64,000 nucleotides of DNA from Anabaena catenula FACHB-362. GTDB taxonomy: Bacteria > Cyanobacteriota > Cyanobacteriia > Cyanobacteriales > Nostocaceae. Below the pieces are notes generated by a model, which searched no databases, was not told the DNA's origin, and was given only the letters and a program-made list of their open reading frames with translations. The translations under genes and the position numbers were made by a program. Below are positions 46,725 through 55,471 of this stretch, one piece after another. Every line of letters begins with the position of its first letter. Position 1 is the stretch's first letter. The stretch spans positions 1 through 64,000 of the forward strand of contig NZ_JACJTQ010000035.1 in NCBI RefSeq assembly GCF_014698735.1, given 5' to 3'.

Positions 46725-46895
46725 CGTGTTTTTCCGAGTCTGGGGTTCTGAGTCAACCCCCAACAATCTAAAATCTCTTTTTCGGAAATCTAAAATTGCC
46801 TCACAGCTGCGGCACAGTCCCGGAATTTCACCGAAGTTTCCCAACTCTAAGATTTAGCAGTCTAGCACAAGGAGGTATTTATCGGTTTGAATATT
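46725..46895 (-). ncRNA. Cobalamin riboswitch controlling cobG-cobH-cobI-cobJ
   Basis: On the minus strand the conserved core reads GGGAAACTTCGGTGAAATTC followed by CGGGACTGTGCCGCAGCTG, the hallmark of adenosylcobalamin riboswitches. Downstream, a GGGGGTTGACTCAGAACCCC hairpin with GACTCGG probably forms the kissing or expression part. The edges are approximate. Such switches lower expression when the vitamin is plentiful, so the cob series should be feedback-controlled. Confidence 0.9.
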
Positions 46896-47010
46896 TCAAA
46901 AATTACTATCTTACACTTTTTCAATACAGCGCGTTATTTGCTTCACCTTTCCCAGTAGGACTGATAGGCTGATAATTTATTGATAATTTACGAATGACAA
47001 ATGATAAATT

Positions 47011-48219
47011 ATGAATAAATGGCTATCAATAGTCGGAATCGGCGAAGATGGTTTACAGGGATTAAGTGCGATCGCTCTTTCTCTCCTTAACCAAGCTACA
47101 ATTATTGTCGGTGGTCAACGTCATCTGGCGATGTTACCTCCAAACGACAACCGCGAAAAAATCACTTGGAAATCTCCCTTTAGCGCTTCAGTAACAGAAA
47201 TTATTCAGCGGCGAGGTCAAGCAATTTGCGTGTTAGCTAGTGGCGACCCGATGTGTTACGGTGTGGGTGCAACTATTACAAATCATATTCCTATTTCTGA
47301 AATTACCATTATTCCTGCACCTTCGGCTTTTAGTCTTGCTTGTTCTCGATTAGGATGGTCGTTACCGGAAGTGGAAACCTTGAGTTTATGCGGTCGTCCA
47401 GCTTCTCTTCTTCAATCTTACATCTACCCAGGTGCGAAATTATTGATTTTGAGTGCAGGACAGGAAACACCGGGAATTGTAGCTGAACTGTTGACAAATC
47501 GCGGTTATGGTGGTAGTAAAATTACTGTTTTAGAAAGGATGGGCGGTATTCATGAACGCATTTTAGAAGGTATCGCCGCATTTTGGCAAGAAACAGAAAT
47601 CGCAGCTTTAAATACCATTGCAGTTGATTGTATCGCCGATGTGGGAGTAAAGCCTTTATCGAGACTTCCCGGTTTACCTGATAGTGCTTTTCACCATGAT
47701 GGACAATTAACTAAACGGGAAGTTAGAGCAATTACTTTATCGAGTTTAGCACCTTTACCGGGAGAGTTGCTTTGGGATGTCGGTGCTGGTTGTGGTTCAA
47801 TTTCGATAGAATGGATGCGGAGTAATTTTCGATGTCGTGCTATCGCTATTGAACAAAACGAAACTAGAATAAATTATATAATCGATAACGCCGCAGCTTT
47901 AGGGACACCGAATTTACAAATCATCACCGGAAAAGCACCGGAAATAATTCACAACTTACCCACACCCGACGCGATTTTTATCGGTGGTGGAGTCACCGCA
48001 CCAGGACTATTTGATATTTGTTGGAATGCTTTACGTCCTGGAGGGAGAATGGTTGCAAATGTTGTGACTTTAGAAGGTGAACAAACATTATTTCAATGGT
48101 ATGAAAAAGTGGGAGGAAATTTCACCCGCATTTCTATTCAACGAGCAGAACCAATTGGTAAATTTTTAGGTTGGAAAGGAATGTCTCAAGTTACGCAATG
48201 GATAGGATATAAGTTATGA
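47011..48219 (+). CDS. cobL: Precorrin-6Y C5,15-methyltransferase (decarboxylating) CobL
   Basis: Bifunctional enzyme of 402 aa. The N-terminal half is a CbiE-type tetrapyrrole methylase (LSIVGIGEDGLQGLSAIA, VLASGDPMCYGVG, PAPSAFSLACSRLGW). The C-terminal half is CbiT-like (LTKREVRAITLSSLAPLPGE, LLWDVGAGCGSISIEWMR, PDAIFIGGG). It methylates C5 and C15 and removes a carboxyl group. It is divergent from cobG; the riboswitch lies between them but is oriented to cobG only, so cobL control is separate. Confidence 0.95.
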   Translation: MNKWLSIVGIGEDGLQGLSAIALSLLNQATIIVGGQRHLAMLPPNDNREKITWKSPFSASVTEIIQRRGQAICVLASGDPMCYGVGATITNHIPISEITIIPAPSAFSLACSRLGWSLPEVETLSLCGRPASLLQSYIYPGAKLLILSAGQETPGIVAELLTNRGYGGSKITVLERMGGIHERILEGIAAFWQETEIAALNTIAVDCIADVGVKPLSRLPGLPDSAFHHDGQLTKREVRAITLSSLAPLPGELLWDVGAGCGSISIEWMRSNFRCRAIAIEQNETRINYIIDNAAALGTPNLQIITGKAPEIIHNLPTPDAIFIGGGVTAPGLFDICWNALRPGGRMVANVVTLEGEQTLFQWYEKVGGNFTRISIQRAEPIGKFLGWKGMSQVTQWIGYKL

Positions 48220-48268
48220 AAACCCTGATTAATTAAACGCAGATAAACGCAGATGAACGCAGATGAAA

Positions 48269-48877
48269 TCAACCAATGGGATAATTACCAGGATTCACCG
48301 CATGAATAAACTCACTACCTGAATGTGGTCTTCCTCGTTTATAAGCAGCTTCTTCCGGTTGACCCCAACCTAACTGCAAAATTACTTCTAAAAACTTCGA
48401 GTTTTCCCATTTTAACAAACTTGCCCATTCTGTTCTTTGAGCAATTCTATCAACATCTAATATATTAATTTTTTCGTGTAATTTACCATTACTCACACTC
48501 AAATATAACTCCATTTCTGCTGTAACTGCATTCCAAAATTCCACAATAGAATTTTTTGCAGTTTTCAAAATTTCCAAATCACTGTTTAAAGCAATTAACT
48601 GTGCGTCAACTTCGGGATAATGTAGAGTTTTTCCCTTGACTGTCAAATCTTTCCAGACAATCCCAGAAACTTCATTTTCTCGTTGATATTCATGAATCGA
48701 TGCTTTAAAATCTTGATAGGCTGTAAACTTTTGTAGCCCTTCAGTTGTGATAAACTGGTCGAGGACGGGATTGCCAGAGGCCGTCACCTCCAACTTAAGA
48801 CGCTCTCCTTTCAGACAAGCTTGGCGTTCATCTGCTAAAATTTGGATGAGTTCCTGGGTAGTATAAACTTTTGGCAT
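48269..48877 (-). CDS. Conserved-looking protein of unknown function (202 aa)
   Basis: Soluble protein starting MPKVYTTQELIQILADERQ. It is mostly helical and charged, with a Trp-containing C-terminus (VILQLGWGQPEEAAYKRGRP) and ends GNYPIG. No family is recognised, no membrane segment or catalytic motif is seen. It converges on cobL with a 49-nt gap that holds a short AGATAAACGC tandem repeat. No link to cobalamin is evident. Confidence 0.65.
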   Translation of the reverse strand: MPKVYTTQELIQILADERQACLKGERLKLEVTASGNPVLDQFITTEGLQKFTAYQDFKASIHEYQRENEVSGIVWKDLTVKGKTLHYPEVDAQLIALNSDLEILKTAKNSIVEFWNAVTAEMELYLSVSNGKLHEKINILDVDRIAQRTEWASLLKWENSKFLEVILQLGWGQPEEAAYKRGRPHSGSEFIHAVNPGNYPIG

Positions 48878-49030
48878 CGGAACAAACCTAATTAGTAAGT
48901 TATTAGTTATGAGTCATTAGTCATTGGTGAAGCGTGATTTAACTATTATCTCTTGACCGGAATAGAAATGCAGTATCAGGTAAAACTAAAAATCTCCACC
49001 TGGATATAACGAAGAATGAATATAGAAAAT

Positions 49031-49050
49031 AAGTCCGCAGGTGCGGACTT
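49031..49050. repeat. Perfect palindrome with 2-nt loop
   Basis: AAGTCCGCAGGTGCGGACTT forms nine pairs around GG, the same design as the four palindromes at 23045-23161. It lies 33 nt beyond the stop of the next gene on the minus strand and could act as a 3'-end hairpin. Confidence 0.7.
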
Positions 49051-49082
49051 CCAGATAAGTTAATTATGGTGTGTGGAAATGT

Positions 49083-49673
49083 TTACTGACTCAACTCGCT
49101 GCTGAATTCATTAAATGAGCGTTGCTTGAACTCAATAGACTGGTCACGCGGTAAAAAATCAAACACTTCTCGAAATTTGTCGTCTATCTCTTCAAAAGGA
49201 ACTTGACCCTTTTTATTCAAGATTACTTTTCCTGACTTGTCAAAGATCACAACTTGCGGTACACCCCCTGAGTAGTAGTATCCTGGTTCTGTGGGGTCGT
49301 AGCTTTCCTTAATTGGCATTGTATCAACACTTATGGGGATAATCTCCGCTGCTCGTCCATAGAATGCTTGAGTCTGGGAAATAAAGACCGCATACTGTTT
49401 ACAATCGCGGCTATCATCGACATAAAATGCCAGCAATGCCGGTTTATGTTGTGCTAAAGTCTGGGCTAGGGTTTGTCTGGGAGGAACTAGAGAACCATTA
49501 CCAGCATAAATTACGAAAATATTCCCTTCGTATCTATCATCTTTCATACCTGCCGAAGCTGGCTGTATACTTATGATAAGTAGACAAATCACCAACAATA
49601 AGCATTTTGACACCAACCGTCGCCAGTTAGCAATTATTTTAGTTTGTAAAAAAAGCCACTTCATGCTATTCAT
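49083..49673 (-). CDS. Exported thioredoxin-fold protein, probably thylakoid lumenal photosystem I accumulation factor
   Basis: Protein of 196 aa starting at the ATG at 49673 (MNSMKWLF, AAGG 9 nt upstream; a TTG one codon earlier is less likely). A long signal peptide with a basic start and hydrophobic core ends at PASAGMKDDRYEG. The mature part looks like a thioredoxin fold (LAFYVDDSRDCKQYAVFISQ, GVPQVVIFDKSGKVI) without a CxxC pair; one Cys is in the first strand-helix. Related cyanobacterial proteins are called photosystem I accumulation factors. The specific role is inferred. Confidence 0.75.
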   Translation of the reverse strand: MNSMKWLFLQTKIIANWRRLVSKCLLLVICLLIISIQPASAGMKDDRYEGNIFVIYAGNGSLVPPRQTLAQTLAQHKPALLAFYVDDSRDCKQYAVFISQTQAFYGRAAEIIPISVDTMPIKESYDPTEPGYYYSGGVPQVVIFDKSGKVILNKKGQVPFEEIDDKFREVFDFLPRDQSIEFKQRSFNEFSSELSQ

Positions 49674-49741
49674 CAACGAGAACCTTTTAAGCCACTATTT
49701 TTTCTAAGTTTGTGCTGAATTCAACCCTTCCCACTTTAAGA

Positions 49742-49826
49742 TTACTTATCTTCTTCCTTCTTCCTTCGCGTTCTTCGCGTCTTTGCGGTTCATTTAATCA
49801 AGATTATTCTGATGGCAAGGGAGTAG
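49742..49826 (-). repeat. Dispersed repeat, family E copy 3
   Basis: Reverse complement of the family E repeat: a TTCTTCCTTC run, then CTTTGCGGTTCATTTAATCA and the conserved flank matching the CTTGCTACCAGAAGAATATT segment at 24522. Sits between the thioredoxin-fold gene and murT. Confidence 0.72.
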
Positions 49827-50028
49827 CCTAGATATATAATTACATCTACGCACCATTTCTTAACATACCCTGTAACTGGTAATTGGGAAAAACTATTACC
49901 CAGTCCCCAGTCCCCCTATTCTCAATGACTCATAAATATTGAATTATTAATGTGTGGCTTTTTGTGCCAAGATTCGCTACACTTGCAAGATTAAATTTGT
50001 AATTAAAGACTATTAATTAACTACTGCT

Positions 50029-51366
50029 GTGGGAAAGAAAATAGAACTTATAGATAGACTACAACTGGGTTTAGCGGTATCAATCGCTAAAAGTGTCACA
50101 TTTTTCGTGCGATCGCTCCGTCTTGGTGCTGCTAGTGTATTACCAGGGTCTATTGCGCGACGCATTGAACCCCGAATTTTACAATTATTGAGTCAGCAAG
50201 TTAAAAATGGGATAATTTTGATTGCGGGAACCAATGGAAAAACCACTACAGCCTTGTTATTATCTACGATTTTAGAACACAAAGGTTACAAAATTGCCCA
50301 TAATGCTACTGGTGCAAATCTAGAAAATGGTTTAGCCACAGCTTTAATAGACAACGCGAACTTACTAGGTTCTCTAAATGTAGATTACGCAATTTTGGAA
50401 GTTGATGAAAATATTGTTCCCAAAGTTTTAACACCTCTTCAACCCCGGATTATTCTCTGTTTAAACTTGTTCCGTGACCAACTCGATAGATATGGCGAAG
50501 TTGACACCATTAGCAAGCGCTGGACAAAGGTTATTTCTACATTACCAGAAGCAACGGTAGTTATTCCCAATGCTGATGATCCAACTTTATCAAATCTCGG
50601 TCAGCAATTACCCCAAAAAGTGTTATTCTTTGGGTTAAATGAACCAGAACATTATTTAGAAGCAATTCCTCACGCTGTAGATTCTATATATTGTCCCAGA
50701 TGTGGACATTCTCTTGATTATCAAGGGGTTTACCTATCTCATTTAGGAGATTTCACCTGTCCAAGTTGCGGTTTTACTAAGAGTAAACCAGCTTTAGAAA
50801 GTGGTGAATGGTCACAAATTCTTGTTGGTTTATACAATAAATATAATACTTTAGCCGCAGCCACCGCCGCCAAAGAATTAGGAATTGATGAAGAAATAAT
50901 TAGAGAGACAATTAATAGTTTTCAAGCGGCTTTTGGTCGTGCCGAAGATTTAGTAATTGATGGAAAACGGGTGAGGATTTTATTATCTAAAAATCCTGTG
51001 GGGACGAATGAAACTATTCGTGTTGTTACTGAAAGTACAGATAAAACAACTTTGTTGGTTTTGAATGACCGCACCCCCGATGGTACTGATGTATCATGGA
51101 TTTGGGATGTAGATACTGAGAAATTAGTTGAACGGGGTGGGACTTTGGTTGTGAGTGGCGATCGCGTGTATGATATGGCCTTACGTTTACGTTATAGCCA
51201 AAAATCTGCCCAGAGTAACCTAAATTTGATTGTAGAAGAAGACTTGCGGCAAGCGATCGCTACAGCATTGGCACATACACCAACCAATGAAACCTTACAC
51301 ATTCTCCCCACCTATTCCGCCATGTTAGAAGTGAGAGAAGTTTTAACAGGTAGAAAAATTCTTTGA
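50029..51366 (+). CDS. murT: MurT: Mur-ligase subunit of lipid II isoglutaminyl synthase
   Basis: Protein of 445 aa with the Mur-ligase nucleotide loop GTNGKTTTALLL (67-78), LNLFRDQLDRYGEVD, and a four-Cys zinc ribbon (CPRCG near 223, CPSCG near 244) that marks MurT. It amidates the D-glutamate of lipid II in complex with the glutaminase GatD, altering peptidoglycan. The C-terminal domain carries SKNPVGTNETIRVV and LNDRTPDGTDVSWIWDVD. The start is GTG at 50029. gatD usually follows but here ldpA does, so the partner must lie elsewhere. Confidence 0.93.
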   Translation: MGKKIELIDRLQLGLAVSIAKSVTFFVRSLRLGAASVLPGSIARRIEPRILQLLSQQVKNGIILIAGTNGKTTTALLLSTILEHKGYKIAHNATGANLENGLATALIDNANLLGSLNVDYAILEVDENIVPKVLTPLQPRIILCLNLFRDQLDRYGEVDTISKRWTKVISTLPEATVVIPNADDPTLSNLGQQLPQKVLFFGLNEPEHYLEAIPHAVDSIYCPRCGHSLDYQGVYLSHLGDFTCPSCGFTKSKPALESGEWSQILVGLYNKYNTLAAATAAKELGIDEEIIRETINSFQAAFGRAEDLVIDGKRVRILLSKNPVGTNETIRVVTESTDKTTLLVLNDRTPDGTDVSWIWDVDTEKLVERGGTLVVSGDRVYDMALRLRYSQKSAQSNLNLIVEEDLRQAIATALAHTPTNETLHILPTYSAMLEVREVLTGRKIL

Positions 51367-51540
51367 TATATAGTTTGATTAATAATGGTGCAAAATGTCA
51401 AGTAGCGTACCCCAGCGAATACTGACAAATTGCACTCTAATAACCTGGTGCAAACCCAAAATAACTATGTAAAGAAATATAAATGGGATCTTTAGATGAC
51501 TAGGGTGCAATTTTCCGGCCGATAAACGCATAATAGAAGA

Positions 51541-52791
51541 GTGACTAATCTGTTAGCCCCTTTACAATCCCTACAACAAGGTCGCTGGTTCAAATTGATC
51601 TGTGGAGCCAGTTACCAACATCTACCTGCGGTCAGAAGTTTAACATTAGCCTACACTTTGGCGGGCGCTGACTGCATAGATGTGGCAGCTGATCCAGCTG
51701 TGATTGCCGCAGCCCAAGCAGGTTTACTAGCAGCCAAGGATTTAGTGAGGGATGCCCAGGAGCGAGGCTTTGGCTTTCAAGGCAATTTACCCTTGTTAAT
51801 GGTCAGCCTCAACGATGGAGAAGACCCCCATTTTAGAAAAGCCGAGTTTAATTCTAGTCATTGTCCAACGGAATGTCCTAGACCCTGTGAAAAAATTTGT
51901 CCAGCACAAGCGATTGTGTTTAACAATATAAAAGATAGTTTTTCAGGAATTGTTGCTCAGAAGTGTTATGGCTGCGGTCGTTGCATCCCAGCTTGTCCCT
52001 ATGACATAATTGATACAGTATCATATGTCTCAACTCCAGAAGCCATAGCTTCGCTTGCCAGAGGCAACGCACCACTGATCATGTCAACGGGAATAGATGC
52101 GATAGAAATTCATACACAAGTAGGGCGTTTGGCAGAATTCCAGCGCCTGTGGTCAGCTTTGGCATCTGGAGTAGATAAATTAAAGGTAATAGCTATCAGC
52201 TGTAACGATCATGAAGGACTAATTGATTACCTGCAAGCAATTTATAAAATCATTGCCCCCCGTCCCCAAGTTGTAATTTGGCAAACAGACGGGCGCTCTA
52301 TGAGTGGTGACATTGGCGATGGAACCACTATAGCAGCCATAAAATTAGGGCAAAAAGTTTTGGCAGCAAACCTACCAGGATATGTGCAGTTAGCAGGCGG
52401 TACTAATAGCTACACAGTCCCCAAGTTAAAGGCAATGGGACTGCTTCAAGAGGCTCTTGTGCAGGGAGCAGGGAGTAAGGGAGAAAACGCGGAAATGGAG
52501 CAGGGAGCAGGGAGCAAGGGGGAAAATTCATCTCCCCTGCACCCTGCACCCCGCCCCTCTGCCTCTTCTTCCCCAGCCCCCCGCCCCTCTGCCTCCATAG
52601 CCGGCATTGCTTACGGTAGCTACGCTCGTGTATTGCTGTCACCCATTCTTGAAAAATTAGAGAATCAGGAGGTGAGTCAAACTAGTATTAAGGCAACAGG
52701 CCGTCTGGAAGAAGAACCAGAATTACTCTGGCAGGCTGTAGAGCTTGCCCATTCTCTCGTTTCCCAACTCAAGTCACAGCGGTCCCCCTAA
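51541..52791 (+). CDS. ldpA: LdpA, iron-sulfur protein of circadian-clock light input
   Basis: Protein of 416 aa. LdpA binds redox-active 4Fe-4S clusters and affects clock period according to light and redox state in Synechococcus. Visible: LICGASYQHLPAVRSLTLAY, TLAGADCIDVAADP, and two cysteine groups (HCPTECPRPCEKICPAQAI and KCYGCGRCIPACPYDII). The start is GTG at 51541. Residues about 307-355 are low-complexity (QGAGSKGENAEMEQGAGSKG and a Pro/Ser-rich part) encoded by short tandem repeats inserted in frame between GLLQEALV and IAGIAYGSYARVLL. The flanking family sequence is intact, so the product should still fold. Confidence 0.9.
   Translation: MTNLLAPLQSLQQGRWFKLICGASYQHLPAVRSLTLAYTLAGADCIDVAADPAVIAAAQAGLLAAKDLVRDAQERGFGFQGNLPLLMVSLNDGEDPHFRKAEFNSSHCPTECPRPCEKICPAQAIVFNNIKDSFSGIVAQKCYGCGRCIPACPYDIIDTVSYVSTPEAIASLARGNAPLIMSTGIDAIEIHTQVGRLAEFQRLWSALASGVDKLKVIAISCNDHEGLIDYLQAIYKIIAPRPQVVIWQTDGRSMSGDIGDGTTIAAIKLGQKVLAANLPGYVQLAGGTNSYTVPKLKAMGLLQEALVQGAGSKGENAEMEQGAGSKGENSSPLHPAPRPSASSSPAPRPSASIAGIAYGSYARVLLSPILEKLENQEVSQTSIKATGRLEEEPELLWQAVELAHSLVSQLKSQRSP
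52459..52602. repeat. Short tandem repeats inserted in frame in ldpA
   Basis: GCAGGGA-type heptamers with AGTAAGGGAGAAAA segments, then CACCCTGCACCCCGCCCCTC and CCTCTTC repeats. The block encodes about 48 extra residues and keeps the reading frame open. Confidence 0.85.
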
Positions 52792-52831
52792 TCGCTCATT
52801 CGTTATCTCTACAAACGTCACCATAGAAAGC

Positions 52832-54568
52832 ATGACGATTACAGAAGATCTCCAAAAGTTGTTAGACATTTTGCCCCAAGACCTGCGAAACGTACTAGAG
52901 AATCATCCCAAACGAGATAGTTTAGTTGAAGTGGTCTTGGATTTAGGTCGTCGCCCCGAAGCTCGCTTTCCTAATGAAGCAGAGTATCTGAGCGAAACAC
53001 CGGTTACTCAAGCACAAATAGATGATTGCATTCAAAGAGTTGGAACCTTTGGCGGAGATAATCGGGCGGGAATTGAGCAAACTTTGCATCGGATTAGTGC
53101 TATCCGCAACCGCACGGGTAAAATTATTGGCTTAACCTGTCGTGTCGGTCGGGCAGTATTCGGCACAATTGCCATGATCCGCGATTTGGTCGAAACTGGT
53201 CAATCGATTCTCATGCTCGGTCGTCCAGGTGTGGGTAAGACTACCGCCTTACGAGAAATTGCTCGTGTGTTGGCGGATGATTTACATAAGCGCGTAGTGA
53301 TTATTGACACCTCTAACGAAATCGCTGGAGATGGTGATGTTGCTCACCCGGCAATTGGTCGTGCTAGACGAATGCAAGTGGCTAAACCAGAACTACAGCA
53401 CCAAGTGATGATTGAAGCTGTAGAAAACCATATGCCAGAAGTCATCGTTATCGATGAAATTGGTACGGAACTGGAAGCTTTAGCGGCGCGTACCATTGCG
53501 GAAAGGGGTGTGCAATTGGTAGGTACTGCTCACGGAAATCAGATTGAAAACCTGATTAAAAACCCTACCCTTTCCGATTTGGTTGGGGGTATTCAGGCTG
53601 TGACGTTAGGAGATGATGAAGCCAGAAGAAGGGGTTCTCAAAAGACGGTTTTGGAACGTAAAGCTCCTCCCACTTTTGAGATTGCTGTGGAAATGCTAGA
53701 ACGACAGCGCTGGGTAGTACATGAAAGTGTAGCTGACACAGTTGATACTCTGTTGCGAGGTCGGCAAGCCAGCCCACAAACGAGAACTGTTGATGAACAG
53801 GGAAAGGTGGCGATTACCAGACAGCTATCTGTGGTTAATGGTCGCGGTGGACAGCTGGCTAATGAAGAAGAATCTTTCCCCGCTGCTAGGCAGGTCAATG
53901 GCTGGCGTGCTTCTGGACAAATGGTAGCTCTGCCGCCTTTGTCTCTAGAACGCGAACGTCTGACTGGGCGCAGTGAATTTGACCGCTTGTTGGATGAATC
54001 TTTCAATTATTCAGACAGTATTGATTTCAGTACTCCTAAACTAGCGGGGCCAAATGGGGAAGATTTGCCATTACATATTTACCCCTATGGGGTGAGTCGT
54101 CACCAATTGGAACAGGTGATTAATGTTCTCACTTTGCCTGTGGCATTAACAAAAGATATAGATAGTGCTGATGCAATTTTGGCATTGCGATCGCACGTCA
54201 AAAATCACGCTAAGTTAAGGCAAATGGCAAAAGCTCGTCATGTGCCAATTCATGTGATTAAGTCCAGCACCATTCCCCAAATTACTCGTGGTTTGCGGCG
54301 GTTGCTGAACATGGATGATCCAGAACTGGGCGATGACCGAGAATTACAATTGTTACTTCACAATGGCAGTGATGACGAGATGGACGCTTTGGAAGAAGCA
54401 AGACTTGCGGTTGAGCAAATTGTCATTCCTAAGGGTCAGCCTGTTGAGTTATTACCTCGTTCTTCTCAGGTTAGAAAAATGCAGCATGAGTTGGTAGAAC
54501 ATTATCGACTCAAGTCTGACAGTTTTGGGGAAGAACCAAATCGTCGGTTAAGGATTTATCCGGCATAA
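52832..54568 (+). CDS. Ycf45-type AAA+ ATPase with R3H-like C-terminus
   Basis: Protein of 578 aa from the ATG at 52832 (MTITEDLQKLLDILP); the frame opens earlier inside ldpA but that part is not family-like. The centre is a SpoIIIAA-type ATPase with Walker A GRPGVGKTT (130-138), Walker B EVIVIDEIGTELEA and the VQLVGTAHGN sensor region. The C-terminal part (about 420-578) contains LPLHIYPYGVSRHQLEQVIN and an R3H-like HYRLKSDSFGEEPNRRLRI, suggesting nucleic-acid binding. It occurs in cyanobacteria and red-algal plastids (ycf45); the function is not known. It begins 41 nt after the ldpA stop codon and is probably cotranscribed. Confidence 0.9.
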   Translation: MTITEDLQKLLDILPQDLRNVLENHPKRDSLVEVVLDLGRRPEARFPNEAEYLSETPVTQAQIDDCIQRVGTFGGDNRAGIEQTLHRISAIRNRTGKIIGLTCRVGRAVFGTIAMIRDLVETGQSILMLGRPGVGKTTALREIARVLADDLHKRVVIIDTSNEIAGDGDVAHPAIGRARRMQVAKPELQHQVMIEAVENHMPEVIVIDEIGTELEALAARTIAERGVQLVGTAHGNQIENLIKNPTLSDLVGGIQAVTLGDDEARRRGSQKTVLERKAPPTFEIAVEMLERQRWVVHESVADTVDTLLRGRQASPQTRTVDEQGKVAITRQLSVVNGRGGQLANEEESFPAARQVNGWRASGQMVALPPLSLERERLTGRSEFDRLLDESFNYSDSIDFSTPKLAGPNGEDLPLHIYPYGVSRHQLEQVINVLTLPVALTKDIDSADAILALRSHVKNHAKLRQMAKARHVPIHVIKSSTIPQITRGLRRLLNMDDPELGDDRELQLLLHNGSDDEMDALEEARLAVEQIVIPKGQPVELLPRSSQVRKMQHELVEHYRLKSDSFGEEPNRRLRIYPA

Positions 54569-54585
54569 TTTCAAAACCTCAACTA

Positions 54586-54627
54586 CCCACACTGTATTTG
54601 GAGATTTCTAATCCAGTGTGGGCTTTT
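54586..54627 (+). terminator. Terminator of the Ycf45-type ATPase gene
   Basis: CCCACACTG is the perfect complement of CAGTGTGGG, followed by CTTTT. It starts 18 nt after the stop codon. Confidence 0.82.
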
Positions 54628-54629
54628 AT

Positions 54630-54782
54630 GCGGTGACGCGGGGACGCGCAGAAGTCGGGACGCGGAGAAGTCGGGACGCGGAGACACGGAGACGCGGAGA
54701 ATTTTTTTGATCAGCAATTAACCGGACTTGATAGAGAGGTAACTTTTCTAATTACGAATTACGAATTACGAATTACGAATTA
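54630..54782. repeat. GACGCGGA-type and AATTACG tandem repeats
   Basis: GACGCGGAGAAGTCGG units fill 54633-54700. AATTACG then repeats about four times (54752-54781) and runs into the end of the acetyltransferase gene on the minus strand, supplying its last codons and stop. Confidence 0.82.
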
Positions 54783-55335
54783 TTCTCTGATGGTGGGGAC
54801 GACAAGGACTGCCCAAACAAACTTGATTTGCTGGCATATTAGTAAAAACACTACTACGCGCTCCAATTACTGCATTAGCACCGATTTCTACTCCTGGGGC
54901 TAGGAAACAATCTGCTGCTACCCATGCACCATTACCGATGGTAATACTTGCAGTTTTTAAACCAAAGGCTGGATCTTGAAGATCATGACTACCTGTACAC
55001 AGGTAACTTTTTTGGGAAACTACACACTGTTCACCAATGATAATTTGATCAAGACTGTAGAAAACTACATCATCACCAATCCAACTGTAATCACCAATGG
55101 TAACTTTCCAAGGATAGGTGAAACGGGCTGTGGGTCTAATTAATACGCCTTTACCAATCTTAGCTCCAAATAGCCGCAGCAGGGAGCAACGCAGAATATT
55201 TAGCGGTTGAGGAGTCAGAGGAAATGCGATCGCTTGCACCAACCACCACAATAAAACATACCAACCCGGACGACCTCGGTCAAACCAGGATTGGTCATAT
55301 TTACGTAAATCTACAAAAGGTTTGTCATTGGTCAT
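54766..55335 (-). CDS. WcaF-type hexapeptide acetyltransferase (polysaccharide)
   Basis: Protein of 189 aa in the WcaF/LbH acyltransferase family: PFVDLRKYDQSWFDRGRPGW and YVLLWWLVQAIAFPLTPQP at the start, then left-handed beta-helix repeats (VTIGDYSWIGDDVVFYSL; ITIGNGAWVAADCFLAPGV; IGANAVIGARSSV) and catalytic-type His in GSHDLQDPAF. It would acetylate a sugar in exopolysaccharide synthesis, in line with the two glycosyltransferases upstream. Both ends touch tandem repeats: the ATG lies within a CATTGGT-type array, and the final residues (IIRNS) plus stop are AATTACG repeat. Confidence 0.88.
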   Translation of the reverse strand: MTNDKPFVDLRKYDQSWFDRGRPGWYVLLWWLVQAIAFPLTPQPLNILRCSLLRLFGAKIGKGVLIRPTARFTYPWKVTIGDYSWIGDDVVFYSLDQIIIGEQCVVSQKSYLCTGSHDLQDPAFGLKTASITIGNGAWVAADCFLAPGVEIGANAVIGARSSVFTNMPANQVCLGSPCRPHHQRIIRNS

Positions 55336-55430
55336 TGGTCATTAGTCATTAGTCATTAGTCATTAGTCATTGGTCATTGGTCATTGGTCATTGGTCATTG
55401 GTCATTGGTCATTAGTCATTGGAGTCATTA
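55327..55430. repeat. CATTGGT/CATTAGT tandem array supplying a start codon
   Basis: About fourteen heptamers reading TCATTGG or TCATTAG. On the minus strand each unit holds an ATG, and the unit at 55335 is in frame with the acetyltransferase. Earlier units are out of frame or run into TGA within the array. Confidence 0.88.
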
Positions 55431-55471
55431 GTCAGGAGAAATATAAATATTTACCCATTACCCATTACCCA

